From Methanomassiliicoccus sp. UBA386 (lineage in GTDB: Archaea; Thermoplasmatota; Thermoplasmata; Methanomassiliicoccales; Methanomassiliicoccaceae), in the NCBI GenBank assembly GCA_002498285.1, contig DAGU01000073.1, positions 7,060-20,014 of the forward strand: DNA of 12,955 nucleotides. Reading direction: 5' to 3'. The position numbers and the translations under genes were made by a program. This document shows positions 1 to 6,351 of the stretch, one piece after another (the first letter of the stretch is position 1; every line of letters begins with the position of its first letter). The notes below the pieces were generated by a model. It was not told the origin of the DNA and ran no database searches. It saw nothing but the letters and a program-made list of their open reading frames with translations.

Positions 1-64
1 TCGTGTCACCGGAGGCCGGACGCACCCAAAACACCTTATCCATGCTAAAGTTCATCATCCGCAC

Positions 65-1186
65 ATGGTATCAAAGCGTGTCAGGTCCATCAAACCCTCA
101 GGGATCAGGGCGATGTTCGAGATGGCCACCAAGGACTCCATCAACCTTGGCCTTGGTGAGCTGGACCTCGAACCGCCGCAGGAGGTGACCGACGCGCTCA
201 AGGCCGCGGCGGACGCGGGCCGGAACCGATACGGTCCGACCAAAGGGATCGATGAGCTCCGTTCGGCCGTGGCTACCAAAGTATCGAGGTATCGCCGGGA
301 CCTCTCCGTCGACAATGTCATGATCACCTGTTCGGGCACGCAGGGCGCCATCGCCGCCTACCAGACCCTGTTCGATCCCGACGATGAGGTGCTCATACCG
401 GAACCGGGCTTCGTCCTGTACGAACCGGACGCAGCTTTGGTGGGCGCCCGTCCGGTGCCGTACGGCATGGCCGAGGGAACCTCCATGCCGGACATCGACG
501 ACATCCTGGGTTCGATCACCTCGAAGACGAGGGGACTGGTCGTCAACTCGCCTTCCAACCCCACCGGGGGCGTCCTTGACCGGGAGACCTTCAAAGCGCT
601 GTGCGACATCGCCGACGACCACGACCTGTGGATAATCTCCGATGAGGTTTACGAGGACTTTCTTTACGATGGCGGTGTGCACCATTCATTCAACGAAGTG
701 ATCGAGAGGGCGGTGGTGCTGAACTCCTTCTCCAAGTCGCTCGCGGTGCCGGGCTGGCGCCTTGGCTACCTGACCGCATCGTCCGAATTGGTGAACGAGA
801 TCGCCAAGATGCAGTACCATCTCGTGGCCGCCCCTCCCACTCCGCAGCAGTACGCCCTGGCCGCATCGTTCCACGTCCAGCAGCGCTTCCTCGATGGGAT
901 CATGCCGATGTTCGACCGCCGGAGGAAGCTGATGACCGGTCTGCTCAATGAGATCGAAGGCTTCCACTGCCCCGTCCCCAGGGGCGCCTTCTACGCTTTC
1001 CCGTCGTACGATCTGCCCATATCGTCGCACGACCTCGCGGTTTGCATGGTGAGGGCCGGCGTCATCGTAGCGCCGGGCACGGCGTTCGGAGCTCGTGGAG
1101 AAGGGCATCTGCGTTTCTCCTACGCCGCATCGGAGGAGAGCATCGCCCGGGGGCTGGAGATAGTGAAGAAGGTCGCAGAAGAGTGA
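65..1186 (+). CDS. PLP-dependent class I/II aminotransferase (aspartate/aromatic type)
   Basis: A 373-aa protein with fold-type I aminotransferase hallmarks: YGPTKGIDELR near residue 56, the SPSNPTGG motif at 162-169 (Asn165 contacts the cofactor), ISDEVYEDF at 191-199 (Asp193 pairs with the pyridine nitrogen), the Schiff-base lysine K224 in SFSKSLAVPGWR, and R350 in HLRFSYA, which normally binds the substrate carboxylate. The length is typical for the AspC/AAT-like family (about 370-400 aa), so it appears complete. It transfers an amino group from an amino acid to a 2-oxoacid in the cytosol; the exact substrate (aspartate, aromatic or other) cannot be read from the motifs. The ATG at 65 has no Shine-Dalgarno and no clear TATA box is visible in the 64 bases available, so the start is the first ATG of the frame. 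A later ATG (residue 17) would remove part of the usual N-terminal arm. Confidence 0.93.
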   Translation: MVSKRVRSIKPSGIRAMFEMATKDSINLGLGELDLEPPQEVTDALKAAADAGRNRYGPTKGIDELRSAVATKVSRYRRDLSVDNVMITCSGTQGAIAAYQTLFDPDDEVLIPEPGFVLYEPDAALVGARPVPYGMAEGTSMPDIDDILGSITSKTRGLVVNSPSNPTGGVLDRETFKALCDIADDHDLWIISDEVYEDFLYDGGVHHSFNEVIERAVVLNSFSKSLAVPGWRLGYLTASSELVNEIAKMQYHLVAAPPTPQQYALAASFHVQQRFLDGIMPMFDRRRKLMTGLLNEIEGFHCPVPRGAFYAFPSYDLPISSHDLAVCMVRAGVIVAPGTAFGARGEGHLRFSYAASEESIARGLEIVKKVAEE

Positions 1187-1225
1187 GCCCTCGCTCCAGG
1201 GGGGCGCTGGCATTAGCGATTGAAG

Positions 1226-1232
1226 TTATATA
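1226..1232 (+). promoter_or_regulatory. TATA box for the 1309-3082 gene pair
   Basis: TTATATA is a good archaeal TATA box and stands out in GC-rich DNA. A start about 25 nt downstream (near 1255) gives a leader of roughly 50 nt to the ATG at 1309. An 8-bp palindrome, GCACGTGC (1236-1243), lies between the box and the expected start site and could be an operator; that part is speculation. Confidence 0.6.
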
Positions 1233-1297
1233 CGGGCACGTGCATCAATTACTTGGCTCCGGATAGGCCAGTATGGCCGCGCGGGGTAACGATCCTC

Positions 1298-1304
1298 GAG
1301 GTGA
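1298..1304 (+). promoter_or_regulatory. Shine-Dalgarno site deciding the start at 1309
   Basis: GAGGTGA matches the anti-SD of archaeal 16S rRNA and sits 4 nt before the ATG at 1309. The upstream in-frame ATG at 1273 has no such site. The shorter 188-aa product is therefore preferred. Confidence 0.6.
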
Positions 1305-1308
1305 ACGC

Positions 1309-1875
1309 ATGAACGGGGTAACAAAGGCCACTAAGCCCGCCGCCAAGAAGGGGCGACCGAAGCAAGTGAAGAAGGAGGTCGAAATGGAAGAGATCCCCTC
1401 CCCAGAGGAGATCGTGGAGGACCTCGACACCATCGCCGAGGAGGTCATCTTCGGCAAGAATCAGGCTCGCACCTATGCCCTCCGCGAGGTGTGGTACCCC
1501 AGCTTCAAGGAGATAATCGCCGATCCCACTGTTCCGGAGGACGCCAGGGAGGAGGTCATGTTCCTCACCCTGACCAACGCCCTGCTGGACATGCTGATGG
1601 ATGTCGTGCCCAAGGAGATGGCGCTCACCTTCGCGCGCAACCTGGACGATTATCTGGCCGTGACCCTGGTAAACAAGGAGTACGGCGTGGACCTGCTCAA
1701 GACCTTCCAGAAGGAGTTCACCGATTCCATGGGCAAGGACTTCCGCTCCGAGGAGAAGCTCATGGCGGCCCTGCAGTCCTTCGAGGATGAGTGGTGGGAC
1801 ACCCCCCGGGACGATATCGGAGGAAAGAGCCCCAACGAGGCGCTGGAAGAGATGGCTGAGAAATACGAGCTCTAA
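1309..1875 (+). CDS. Hypothetical acidic protein with basic AT-hook-like N-terminal tail
   Basis: I do not recognise this 188-aa protein. Residues 1-24 form a Lys/Ala/Pro-rich, probably disordered tail containing KKGRPKQ (13-19), close to the GRP core of AT-hook DNA-binding motifs. The rest is acidic and predicted helical: a first helix rich in Glu/Asp around 25-45, a leucine/methionine-rich hydrophobic helix (LTLTNALLDMLMDVV, about 84-98), and a C-terminal segment with EWWDTPRDDIGGKSPNEAL. No signal peptide or membrane segment is seen. An in-frame ATG at 1273 would add 12 residues, but the GAGGTGA site favours 1309. The MFS gene follows after 22 nt without a visible promoter, so the two are probably co-transcribed. 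Coding is supported by length, strong initiation signals and plausible protein composition. The function is unknown; a DNA- or RNA-associated role is only a guess from the tail. Confidence 0.8.
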   Translation: MNGVTKATKPAAKKGRPKQVKKEVEMEEIPSPEEIVEDLDTIAEEVIFGKNQARTYALREVWYPSFKEIIADPTVPEDAREEVMFLTLTNALLDMLMDVVPKEMALTFARNLDDYLAVTLVNKEYGVDLLKTFQKEFTDSMGKDFRSEEKLMAALQSFEDEWWDTPRDDIGGKSPNEALEEMAEKYEL

Positions 1876-1897
1876 GCGCCCGCCCGCGGTGTGACAG

Positions 1898-3082
1898 ATG
1901 AGAGCACCTTCACGTTCGATAATGGTGCTGTCCGCCGCTTCATTCTTTTCGATGATGGGGATGAGCATAGTCTCTCCTGTCATTCCGGACTATGCTCTAA
2001 GCTTCGGCGTGCCGTTCGCTCTTGCCGGACTCCTCATCTCCGGCTTCGGCCTGGCGCGCCTGTTCGTCGACCTGCCGGCGGGGATGCTCTCCGAGCGGTT
2101 CGGCGCGCGTCGCTTCATGCTTCTCGGCCTGGCCATCATCGCGACGTCATCGCTCATTGCAGGCTTCGCCGTCAACTACGCCGTCCTGTTGGCCGCTCGC
2201 ATACTGGAGGGAGCCGGTTCGGCCATCTATATGACGACGTCGCTAACCGCCGTTACAAGGCTGTCACCTAGGGAGAGCCGTGGGGTCAATCTCAGCCTGT
2301 ACATGAGCATGTTCCTGATAGGAACGATGATCGGCCCGGTGGTGGGTGGCTTCGCCGCCGAACACTTTGGCCTGGGGGCGCCGTTCACCGTGTACGGCCT
2401 GTTCGCATCCTTCTCCTTCCTGCTGGTGTGGAAGACCATCGGGCGGGAGGAGGTGACCGATACATCCAATGCCATCCGCCCGAAGGAACTGTTCGGCCTC
2501 CTGCGCCGGTATGACATCCTGACGATCAACCTGGCCAACATATGTGTGTTCGTCGCCCGGCAGGGCATACTCAACACGGTCGTTCCTCTGTACGCCCGTC
2601 TGAACCTGGGTATGGCCCTCAGCGAGCTGGGCATGATCCTCTCCATCGCAGCGCTGGGCAATCTGGTCACAATGTTATTGTCTGGCTCCATGACCGACCG
2701 CTACGGAAGGAAGCCGTTCTTCCTGGCCGGGCTGGGGCTGTCAGCGGTCTTCATCGCCCTGGTGCCGTTCGCCACCGACATAGTGCAGCTGGGGGCGGTC
2801 ATCGCCGGCCTGAGCCTGTCGCTCGGGCTGGCAGGACCAATGGCCGCCTGGCTCACCGACGTGGTGGACCCTGGCGAACTGGGAGGGGCCATGGGGCTGT
2901 TCCGCACCATGGGCGACCTCGGCTACGTCGTGGGCCCGGTGGCACTGGCCGCACTGGCCGGGACCACAGGGGCCGTGTCCTCCGCGCCCTTCTTCCTGGC
3001 GGCGGCGGTCATATTCATGATGACGCTGCCCCTGGTGCGCACCAGCGACCCTGCCGCCATGATGGTAACAAGGCAGGCATGA
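1898..3082 (+). CDS. MFS transporter, 12 TM, drug/metabolite efflux type
   Basis: A 394-aa integral membrane protein with about twelve hydrophobic helices (roughly 8-30, 38-58, 72-92, 95-118, 132-152, 162-180, 207-230, 242-264, 274-291, 297-319, 328-354, 362-381). MFS motif A is present in both halves: DLPAGMLSERFGARR at 58-72 after TM2, and GSMTDRYGRKP at 263-273 after TM8. A proline/glycine-rich motif C-like stretch (GTMIGPVVGGF, 142-152) in TM5 is typical of proton-coupled antiporters of the DHA1 group. It probably exports small molecules across the cytoplasmic membrane; the substrate cannot be deduced. It starts 22 nt after the upstream gene, with only a weak GGTG before the ATG, which fits an operon with the hypothetical protein. 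The helix count and both motif-A copies indicate an intact protein. Confidence 0.9.
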   Translation: MRAPSRSIMVLSAASFFSMMGMSIVSPVIPDYALSFGVPFALAGLLISGFGLARLFVDLPAGMLSERFGARRFMLLGLAIIATSSLIAGFAVNYAVLLAARILEGAGSAIYMTTSLTAVTRLSPRESRGVNLSLYMSMFLIGTMIGPVVGGFAAEHFGLGAPFTVYGLFASFSFLLVWKTIGREEVTDTSNAIRPKELFGLLRRYDILTINLANICVFVARQGILNTVVPLYARLNLGMALSELGMILSIAALGNLVTMLLSGSMTDRYGRKPFFLAGLGLSAVFIALVPFATDIVQLGAVIAGLSLSLGLAGPMAAWLTDVVDPGELGGAMGLFRTMGDLGYVVGPVALAALAGTTGAVSSAPFFLAAAVIFMMTLPLVRTSDPAAMMVTRQA

Positions 3083-3136
3083 GGCCAGCGCTACGGCGCC
3101 GGTCAGCTCATAAAACGTGGTTCGGGGCAAAAGGCT

Positions 3137-3523
3137 TCAAAGAGACCTTAGCGGCTCTTCTTCCTTCCGGGTCCTGGAACGGGGCCGCTCGCCCGCGTGG
3201 TTCCATAGGTGCTTGCTCCACTGCGGTCGGAGGTCCTTCATTCGGCGGGCCTGGTTGACCACCGCCTTCTTGGAACGGCTATACCAGTCGGCCTCCTCCT
3301 CCGTATATCTCCTCTCACGCCGGGGTTTGGACAGCGCATACTGGCGAACGTCGCAGAGCATGATCTCCCAGGCATCCTCTCCGGATGAGCGCTGCAGGAA
3401 GTCCCTTAGTCTGCCGACCTCCCTGCTGTAATGGTCCATAGCGTGGGAAGGGTCTTCGAACACCCTCCACTCCACGATCTGACCGTTCAGGGTGGTCACT
3501 ACCGCGCTTCTGTCATCTGTCAT
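3137..3523 (-). CDS. Orphan small hypothetical protein, 128 aa
   Basis: I do not recognise this protein. The N-terminal half (AVVTTLNGQIVEWRVFEDP) could form a small beta/alpha unit. The middle is helical with acidic and aromatic residues. The last 40 residues are strongly basic and Trp-rich (RRMKDLRPQWSKHLW), ending in an Arg/Glu-rich tail. There are no transmembrane segments and a single cysteine. Real expression is supported by an AAGGGGTGA Shine-Dalgarno ending 7 nt before the ATG and a TATA-like box about 50 nt upstream in an AT-rich spacer. It is convergent with the MFS gene (54-bp gap) and divergent from mevalonate kinase. Its basic C-terminus suggests nucleic-acid or membrane-surface contact, but that is inference. 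The opposite strand has a shorter open frame lacking initiation signals. Confidence 0.65.
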   Translation of the reverse strand: MTDDRSAVVTTLNGQIVEWRVFEDPSHAMDHYSREVGRLRDFLQRSSGEDAWEIMLCDVRQYALSKPRRERRYTEEEADWYSRSKKAVVNQARRMKDLRPQWSKHLWNHAGERPRSRTRKEEEPLRSL

Positions 3524-3573
3524 TTATTCATCACCCCTTTGAGAAATGGTTTGAATTAATTTGTGAACCATCC

Positions 3574-3582
3574 CTATATCAA
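3574..3582 (-). promoter_or_regulatory. TATA-like box for the 128-aa minus-strand gene
   Basis: Read on the minus strand this is TTGATATAG. A start about 25 nt downstream falls near 3552, leaving a leader of about 29 nt that still contains the AAGGGGTGA ribosome site (3539-3531). Confidence 0.45.
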
Positions 3583-3635
3583 TCTTCTCTACAACCCTGG
3601 AACGCATGCCAATGCTGCCTGAAACTGGCAAATCG

Positions 3636-3645
3636 TTTAATTAAA
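3636..3645 (+). promoter_or_regulatory. TATA-like box for mevalonate kinase
   Basis: TTTAATTAAA is the most AT-rich run near the gene. Its centre lies about 22-25 nt before the GTG/ATG pair at 3662/3665, and no Shine-Dalgarno is visible, so a leaderless mRNA is likely. The 138-bp spacer 3524-3661 holds this promoter and the divergent one. Confidence 0.55.
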
Positions 3646-3661
3646 GGACGATGATGGACGG

Positions 3662-4600
3662 GTGATGCCCGTCGTATCTGCCCCTGGCAAGATCATCTTG
3701 CTGGGTGAGCATGCCGTCGTGTTCGGAAAGCCGGCCGTAGCCATGGGCATCGACATGCGCCTGACCTGCAGGGTGACGGAAGGCCGTCATAACATGGTCA
3801 ACGGGCAGCCTCTCAATGGGCGCTACCACGCCTACGTGGCGGCGGCCATCAGGGACCACTGGTCCGGCAGACCACTGGACATCGCGATCGAATCAAAGAT
3901 CCCCTCGGGCTCCGGCCTCGGGTCCTCGGCCGCCCTGGCGGTGGCGCTTCTGGGCGCCATGTCCCAGATGCGCGGCGGCATTGACGAGGAGGGTGTGGCC
4001 AGGGCGGCCTTTGACGTCGAATCGACCGTCCAGGGGAGGGCCAGCCCTCTCGATACCTCGACCAGCTCACATGGCCAGGGCATCTTCGTCGATTCCGTTC
4101 CGGGAAACGATCTGCTATGGCATGTGAAGCGGGACTCCCGGCAATGGTACGTGCACCACTGCCCCGTCCCCGACCTGACCTTCGTCGTCGGATTCACCGG
4201 CATCCGCGCCCCCACCGGGCCGCTGGTGGCAAAGGTGAAGAGGTACGTCGACAGGACGCGCTTCGCCAGGGAAGTGGTCGACGAGATCGGGGAGATCACC
4301 ACCGAAGGGGCGAAACGGCTGCAGGACCATGACGTCGTGGCCCTGGGCAAGCTGATGACCAGGGACCACAATCTGCTGGCCATCCTGGGCGTCTCCTCGC
4401 CGGAGCTTCAGAGGCTGGTGGACGCGGCCATTCCCTTCTCGTACGGCGCCAAGCTCACGGGGGCCGGGGGCGGAGGCAGCATGATCGCCCTCACCGATCG
4501 CCCGGAGAAGGTGTCGGAAGCGATAGCCAGGAGGGGCGGTGTTCCCCATATCGTGCGGACCGGCATCGACGGCGTGAGGGCGGAAGCGATCGACGGCTGA
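3662..4600 (+). CDS. mvk: Mevalonate kinase (GHMP kinase family)
   Basis: This enzyme phosphorylates mevalonate with ATP in the archaeal mevalonate pathway, supplying isoprenoid units for ether lipids. The 312-aa protein has all three GHMP motifs: APGKIILLGEHAVVFGKPA (7-25, with K10 and E16), the ATP loop PSGSGLGSSAALA (81-93), and KLTGAGGGGS (264-273). D131 in SPLDTSTSSHGQG is at the position of the catalytic aspartate of mevalonate kinases. The length is normal for archaeal MVK. The full catalytic set argues against the divergent mevalonate-3-kinases of Thermoplasmatales. The frame begins GTG-ATG, so initiation could be at 3662 or 3665; the TATA spacing fits either. It stands alone on this strand, but its neighbours downstream on the other strand (geranylgeranyl reductase, ferredoxin, Tes-like) use the product of the same pathway. 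Confidence 0.92.
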   Translation: MMPVVSAPGKIILLGEHAVVFGKPAVAMGIDMRLTCRVTEGRHNMVNGQPLNGRYHAYVAAAIRDHWSGRPLDIAIESKIPSGSGLGSSAALAVALLGAMSQMRGGIDEEGVARAAFDVESTVQGRASPLDTSTSSHGQGIFVDSVPGNDLLWHVKRDSRQWYVHHCPVPDLTFVVGFTGIRAPTGPLVAKVKRYVDRTRFAREVVDEIGEITTEGAKRLQDHDVVALGKLMTRDHNLLAILGVSSPELQRLVDAAIPFSYGAKLTGAGGGGSMIALTDRPEKVSEAIARRGGVPHIVRTGIDGVRAEAIDG

Positions 4601-4618
4601 ATCACGGCTTAACGGCAA

Positions 4619-4647
4619 TGTCTTTTCCCATGATTTCTTCTATTTCC
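4619..4647 (+). terminator. Pyrimidine-rich termination tract after mevalonate kinase
   Basis: A T-rich run (TCTTTTCC, then TTTCTTCTATTTCC) begins about 20 nt after the mevalonate kinase stop. Archaeal RNA polymerase commonly terminates at U-rich tracts without a hairpin. It lies just before the TATA box at 4662, so it would separate the kinase transcript from whatever starts there. Confidence 0.35.
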
Positions 4648-4661
4648 GGCCCCTGCGTTAG

Positions 4662-4670
4662 TAATATATA
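4662..4670 (+). promoter_or_regulatory. TATA box inside the 4601-4979 spacer
   Basis: TAATATATA is the best TATA-like box in this spacer. The expected transcription start, about 25 nt downstream, is near 4690-4693, exactly where the palindrome cluster begins. No convincing protein gene follows on this strand, so it may drive a non-coding RNA. Confidence 0.5.
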
Positions 4671-4689
4671 CTTCACGCACCATGTCTAG

Positions 4690-4717
4690 TTGGATGATAC
4701 ATCCAACATGTTGGATG
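4690..4717. repeat. Triple alternating TTGGATG repeat (interlocking palindromes)
   Basis: TTGGATG (4690-4696), its reverse complement CATCCAA (4700-4706), and TTGGATG again (4711-4717) lie with spacers ATA and CATG. The first two copies form a perfect inverted repeat with 7-bp arms. The last two form a perfect 18-bp palindrome (4700-4717). A six-base partial copy TGGATG occurs at 4770-4775. The cluster coincides with the predicted start site, so it may be a dimeric repressor operator or a 5' RNA hairpin. Confidence 0.75.
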
Positions 4718-4737
4718 GGTCGTCTAAATGCTCAAAA

Positions 4738-4860
4738 GCCCGTTCGCCGGGAGAACCTGAGGTAACGACTGGATGCGGCACTGCCTGTCCTTCATGCTCG
4801 AATTCCTCCTATATCCTCCTATACGTTTCTTCCATGAACCGGACTCCGCGGCGAACGGGC
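4738..4860. repeat. 12-bp perfect inverted repeat spanning 99 bp
   Basis: The arms are GCCCGTTCGCCG (4738-4749) and CGGCGAACGGGC (4849-4860). The right arm can also pair over 9 bp (GGCGAACGG, 4850-4858) with CCGTTCGCC at 4902-4910, so two mutually exclusive folds are possible. The third element itself can instead fold into the local GGGCG/CGCCC hairpin (4897-4911). Confidence 0.7.
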
Positions 4861-4929
4861 AACAGCAATTGGTTCAGCATCGGTTTTTCTACACGCGGGC
4901 GCCGTTCGCCCCTCAACGTTCGGCCGTTA

Positions 4930-4973
4930 TAAAAAGAGAAGAAAAGTAAGGGCGGGGTCCGGCGACCCCTTTT
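4930..4973. terminator. Bidirectional terminator downstream of geranylgeranyl reductase
   Basis: The hairpin GGGGTC-CGGC-GACCCC (4954-4969) is followed by TTTT on the plus strand. On the minus strand it is followed by a T-rich run (complement of 4930-4948). It begins about 11 bp after the reductase stop, so it most likely ends the minus-strand lipid operon, and it could also end a plus-strand transcript from 4690. Confidence 0.7.
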
Positions 4974-4979
4974 CGGCCC

Positions 4980-6173
4980 TCAGATGAGGTCCTCGAACTC
5001 CTTGACCAGTTCCGGATAGGTCTGTTTGACGGCGGCCAGGAGGGTGTGCACGTTGATCTTCTCCAGTTCCACCTTGCTCACCGCCTCCACCAGCATCTCA
5101 AGGGTATCGTCGGACAGGGTGATGAGCTTCTCCTTGGCCATCCAGTCGCGCCACAGGCCGTTCTCCATCTTCGCTCTCCAGTCATCCTCGTACTCCTGGA
5201 GGACCTTCATGGAATAGTCGTTGGCCTTCACGGCCTTGGCCAGCACCTTTCCGGCGAACATGCCGGCATAGCAGCTGTTGGCTATGCCACCTCCGGTGAT
5301 GGGGTTGATCATGCGGGCGGCGTCGCCCACCAGCAGGAGGTTGTCGATGGCGACCGAGTCCAGGGGGGCGCACACCGACACTGCCCCGGACACTGCCTCC
5401 AAGGGCTGTCCGTTCTTCAGGCGGGGGTCCCTAGCGATCCACCGGTCCAGGCACTCCTTCACCTCGCCGGGCTTCTTTATCTTGGTCAGGAGGACGCCCA
5501 GCCCAATATTGGCGGTGTTGTCGTCCTTGGGGAAGATCCAGGCGTAGCCGCCCGGGGCCACGGAACCGAGGAGGAACTCGGTGAAATCCGGATCATAATC
5601 TATGTTGGTCAGCCTGTACTGGTAGCAGGTGATGATATCGGTCGCCTTGAGGGACGTGTCGATGCCAGCCCACCGGCCGACCTGCGATTCGAAACCATCG
5701 GCGCCGACCACGCAGTTCGCCCTGATCTCCACCGGCTCGCCATGGCTGACCGCCCTGACGCCCGCGATCTTTCCATCCTCGTATATGAGGGAAGTGGCAG
5801 CGGTCTTCAGCATGATCTTGGCGCCCGCCTCCGCCGCGTCGCGGGCAAGGGCCTTGTCGAAGAACACGCGGTCCACGACGAACCCGACCTCGTTCCCGGC
5901 CTTGCTCTCGTCGAGCATGACCATGTGTTTGCCGGACGGCGAGACGATCTTGGCGCCCTTCACCGTCCTGGCGACCCACTTGGGGTCGACCTTTACGCCG
6001 ACGCGGTCCAGCCAGGAGCGGGAGATGCCTTCGCCGCAGCGGATGGGCGAGCCGATCTCCGGCCTCTTCTCGATCATGACCACGTCCGCCCCTCCGAGGG
6101 CGGCCCACTTGGCGGTCATGGAGCCAGCTGGGCCGGCTCCAACCACCACGACATCGCAATTTATGGTCCTCAT
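4980..6173 (-). CDS. Geranylgeranyl reductase (digeranylgeranylglycerophospholipid reductase)
   Basis: This FAD-dependent enzyme saturates the geranylgeranyl chains of archaeal ether lipids, probably acting on digeranylgeranylglyceryl phospholipids at the membrane face. The 397-aa protein starts with a Rossmann dinucleotide motif, DVVVVGAGPAGSMTA (7-21). It has IRCGEG (44-49) with the family's conserved Cys46, the lipid-pocket motif PGGYAWIFP (207-215), and the FAD motif GDAARMINPITGGG (283-296). Its length fits the archaeal GGR family (about 390-410 aa). It is the last gene of a three-gene minus-strand operon: its ATG lies 1 nt after the ferredoxin stop, and GGAGGAG inside the ferredoxin's 3' end acts as ribosome site, suggesting translational coupling. 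In Methanosarcina a GGR and its neighbouring ferredoxin are known to work together in full lipid reduction, which fits this arrangement. Confidence 0.93.
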   Translation of the reverse strand: MRTINCDVVVVGAGPAGSMTAKWAALGGADVVMIEKRPEIGSPIRCGEGISRSWLDRVGVKVDPKWVARTVKGAKIVSPSGKHMVMLDESKAGNEVGFVVDRVFFDKALARDAAEAGAKIMLKTAATSLIYEDGKIAGVRAVSHGEPVEIRANCVVGADGFESQVGRWAGIDTSLKATDIITCYQYRLTNIDYDPDFTEFLLGSVAPGGYAWIFPKDDNTANIGLGVLLTKIKKPGEVKECLDRWIARDPRLKNGQPLEAVSGAVSVCAPLDSVAIDNLLLVGDAARMINPITGGGIANSCYAGMFAGKVLAKAVKANDYSMKVLQEYEDDWRAKMENGLWRDWMAKEKLITLSDDTLEMLVEAVSKVELEKINVHTLLAAVKQTYPELVKEFEDLI

Positions 6174-6174
6174 C

Positions 6175-6342
6175 TCACTCCTCCTCGCTGATGGCGGCCA
6201 CCGGGCAGACCTTTATGCAGCGTCTGCACTTGTTGCAGGCCTCCCCGAACTCGAGGATGAAGTCGTTCATGAATATGGCGTTCTGGGGGCAGGAGCCTAC
6301 ACAGGCTCCGCAATGATGACATCTGTCTGCCGACACTTTCAT
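6175..6342 (-). CDS. 2[4Fe-4S] ferredoxin, 55 aa
   Basis: This very small gene encodes two complete cluster motifs: C8-HH-C11-GA-C14-VGS-C18-P and C36-NK-C39-RR-C42-IKV-C46-P. Each supplies the CxxCxxCxxxCP pattern of bacterial-type 2[4Fe-4S] ferredoxins. The length (55 aa) is the family norm. There is no signal peptide or extra domain, so it is a soluble electron carrier. It lies 9 nt after the Tes-like gene and 1 nt before the reductase. GAGGTGA, overlapping the Tes stop codon, serves as Shine-Dalgarno before its ATG. Its position between two redox enzymes strongly suggests it delivers low-potential electrons to geranylgeranyl reductase, and perhaps to the radical SAM cluster of the Tes-like enzyme. 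The former role has precedent in Methanosarcina acetivorans; the latter is inference. Confidence 0.93.
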   Translation of the reverse strand: MKVSADRCHHCGACVGSCPQNAIFMNDFILEFGEACNKCRRCIKVCPVAAISEEE

Positions 6343-6351
6343 GTTATCACC

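Larger units (their letters stand above)
4690..4973 (+). ncRNA. Candidate structured RNA or leader in the 379-bp gene-free spacer
   Basis: The stretch 4601-4979 holds no protein gene I can support, yet is full of structure. A TATA box at 4662 predicts a start near 4690. The RNA would begin with the TTGGATG hairpin, then contain a perfect 12-bp long-range stem (GCCCGTTCGCCG at 4738-4749 with CGGCGAACGGGC at 4849-4860) enclosing about 99 nt. The loop carries a perfect tandem repeat of TCCTCCTATA (4804-4813 and 4814-4823), whose CCTCC resembles the anti-Shine-Dalgarno core. A hairpin GGGCG/CGCCC (4897-4911) follows, then a terminator hairpin with TTTT (4954-4973). An alternative reading is minus-strand transcription: the repeats then read GGAGGATATAGGAGGA, the last copy 8 nt before an ATG (4795) opening a 23-codon frame. 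A 74-codon Ser/Arg-rich frame on the plus strand (ATG 4708) looks non-coding. I found no SRP or RNase P signature. Existence and strand are inference. Confidence 0.35.

Noticed and set aside
1249..1983. 244-codon minus-strand frame
   Set aside because: It is antisense to the hypothetical protein and the start of the MFS gene, has no ribosome site or TATA box, and has a His/Leu/Gly-rich composition typical of a shadow.
4708..4932. 74-codon plus-strand frame in the spacer, with CPSC-like cysteines
   Set aside because: It has Ser/Arg/Thr-rich composition, lower third-position GC than its neighbours, no ribosome site, and is crossed by the inverted-repeat arms; more likely non-coding.
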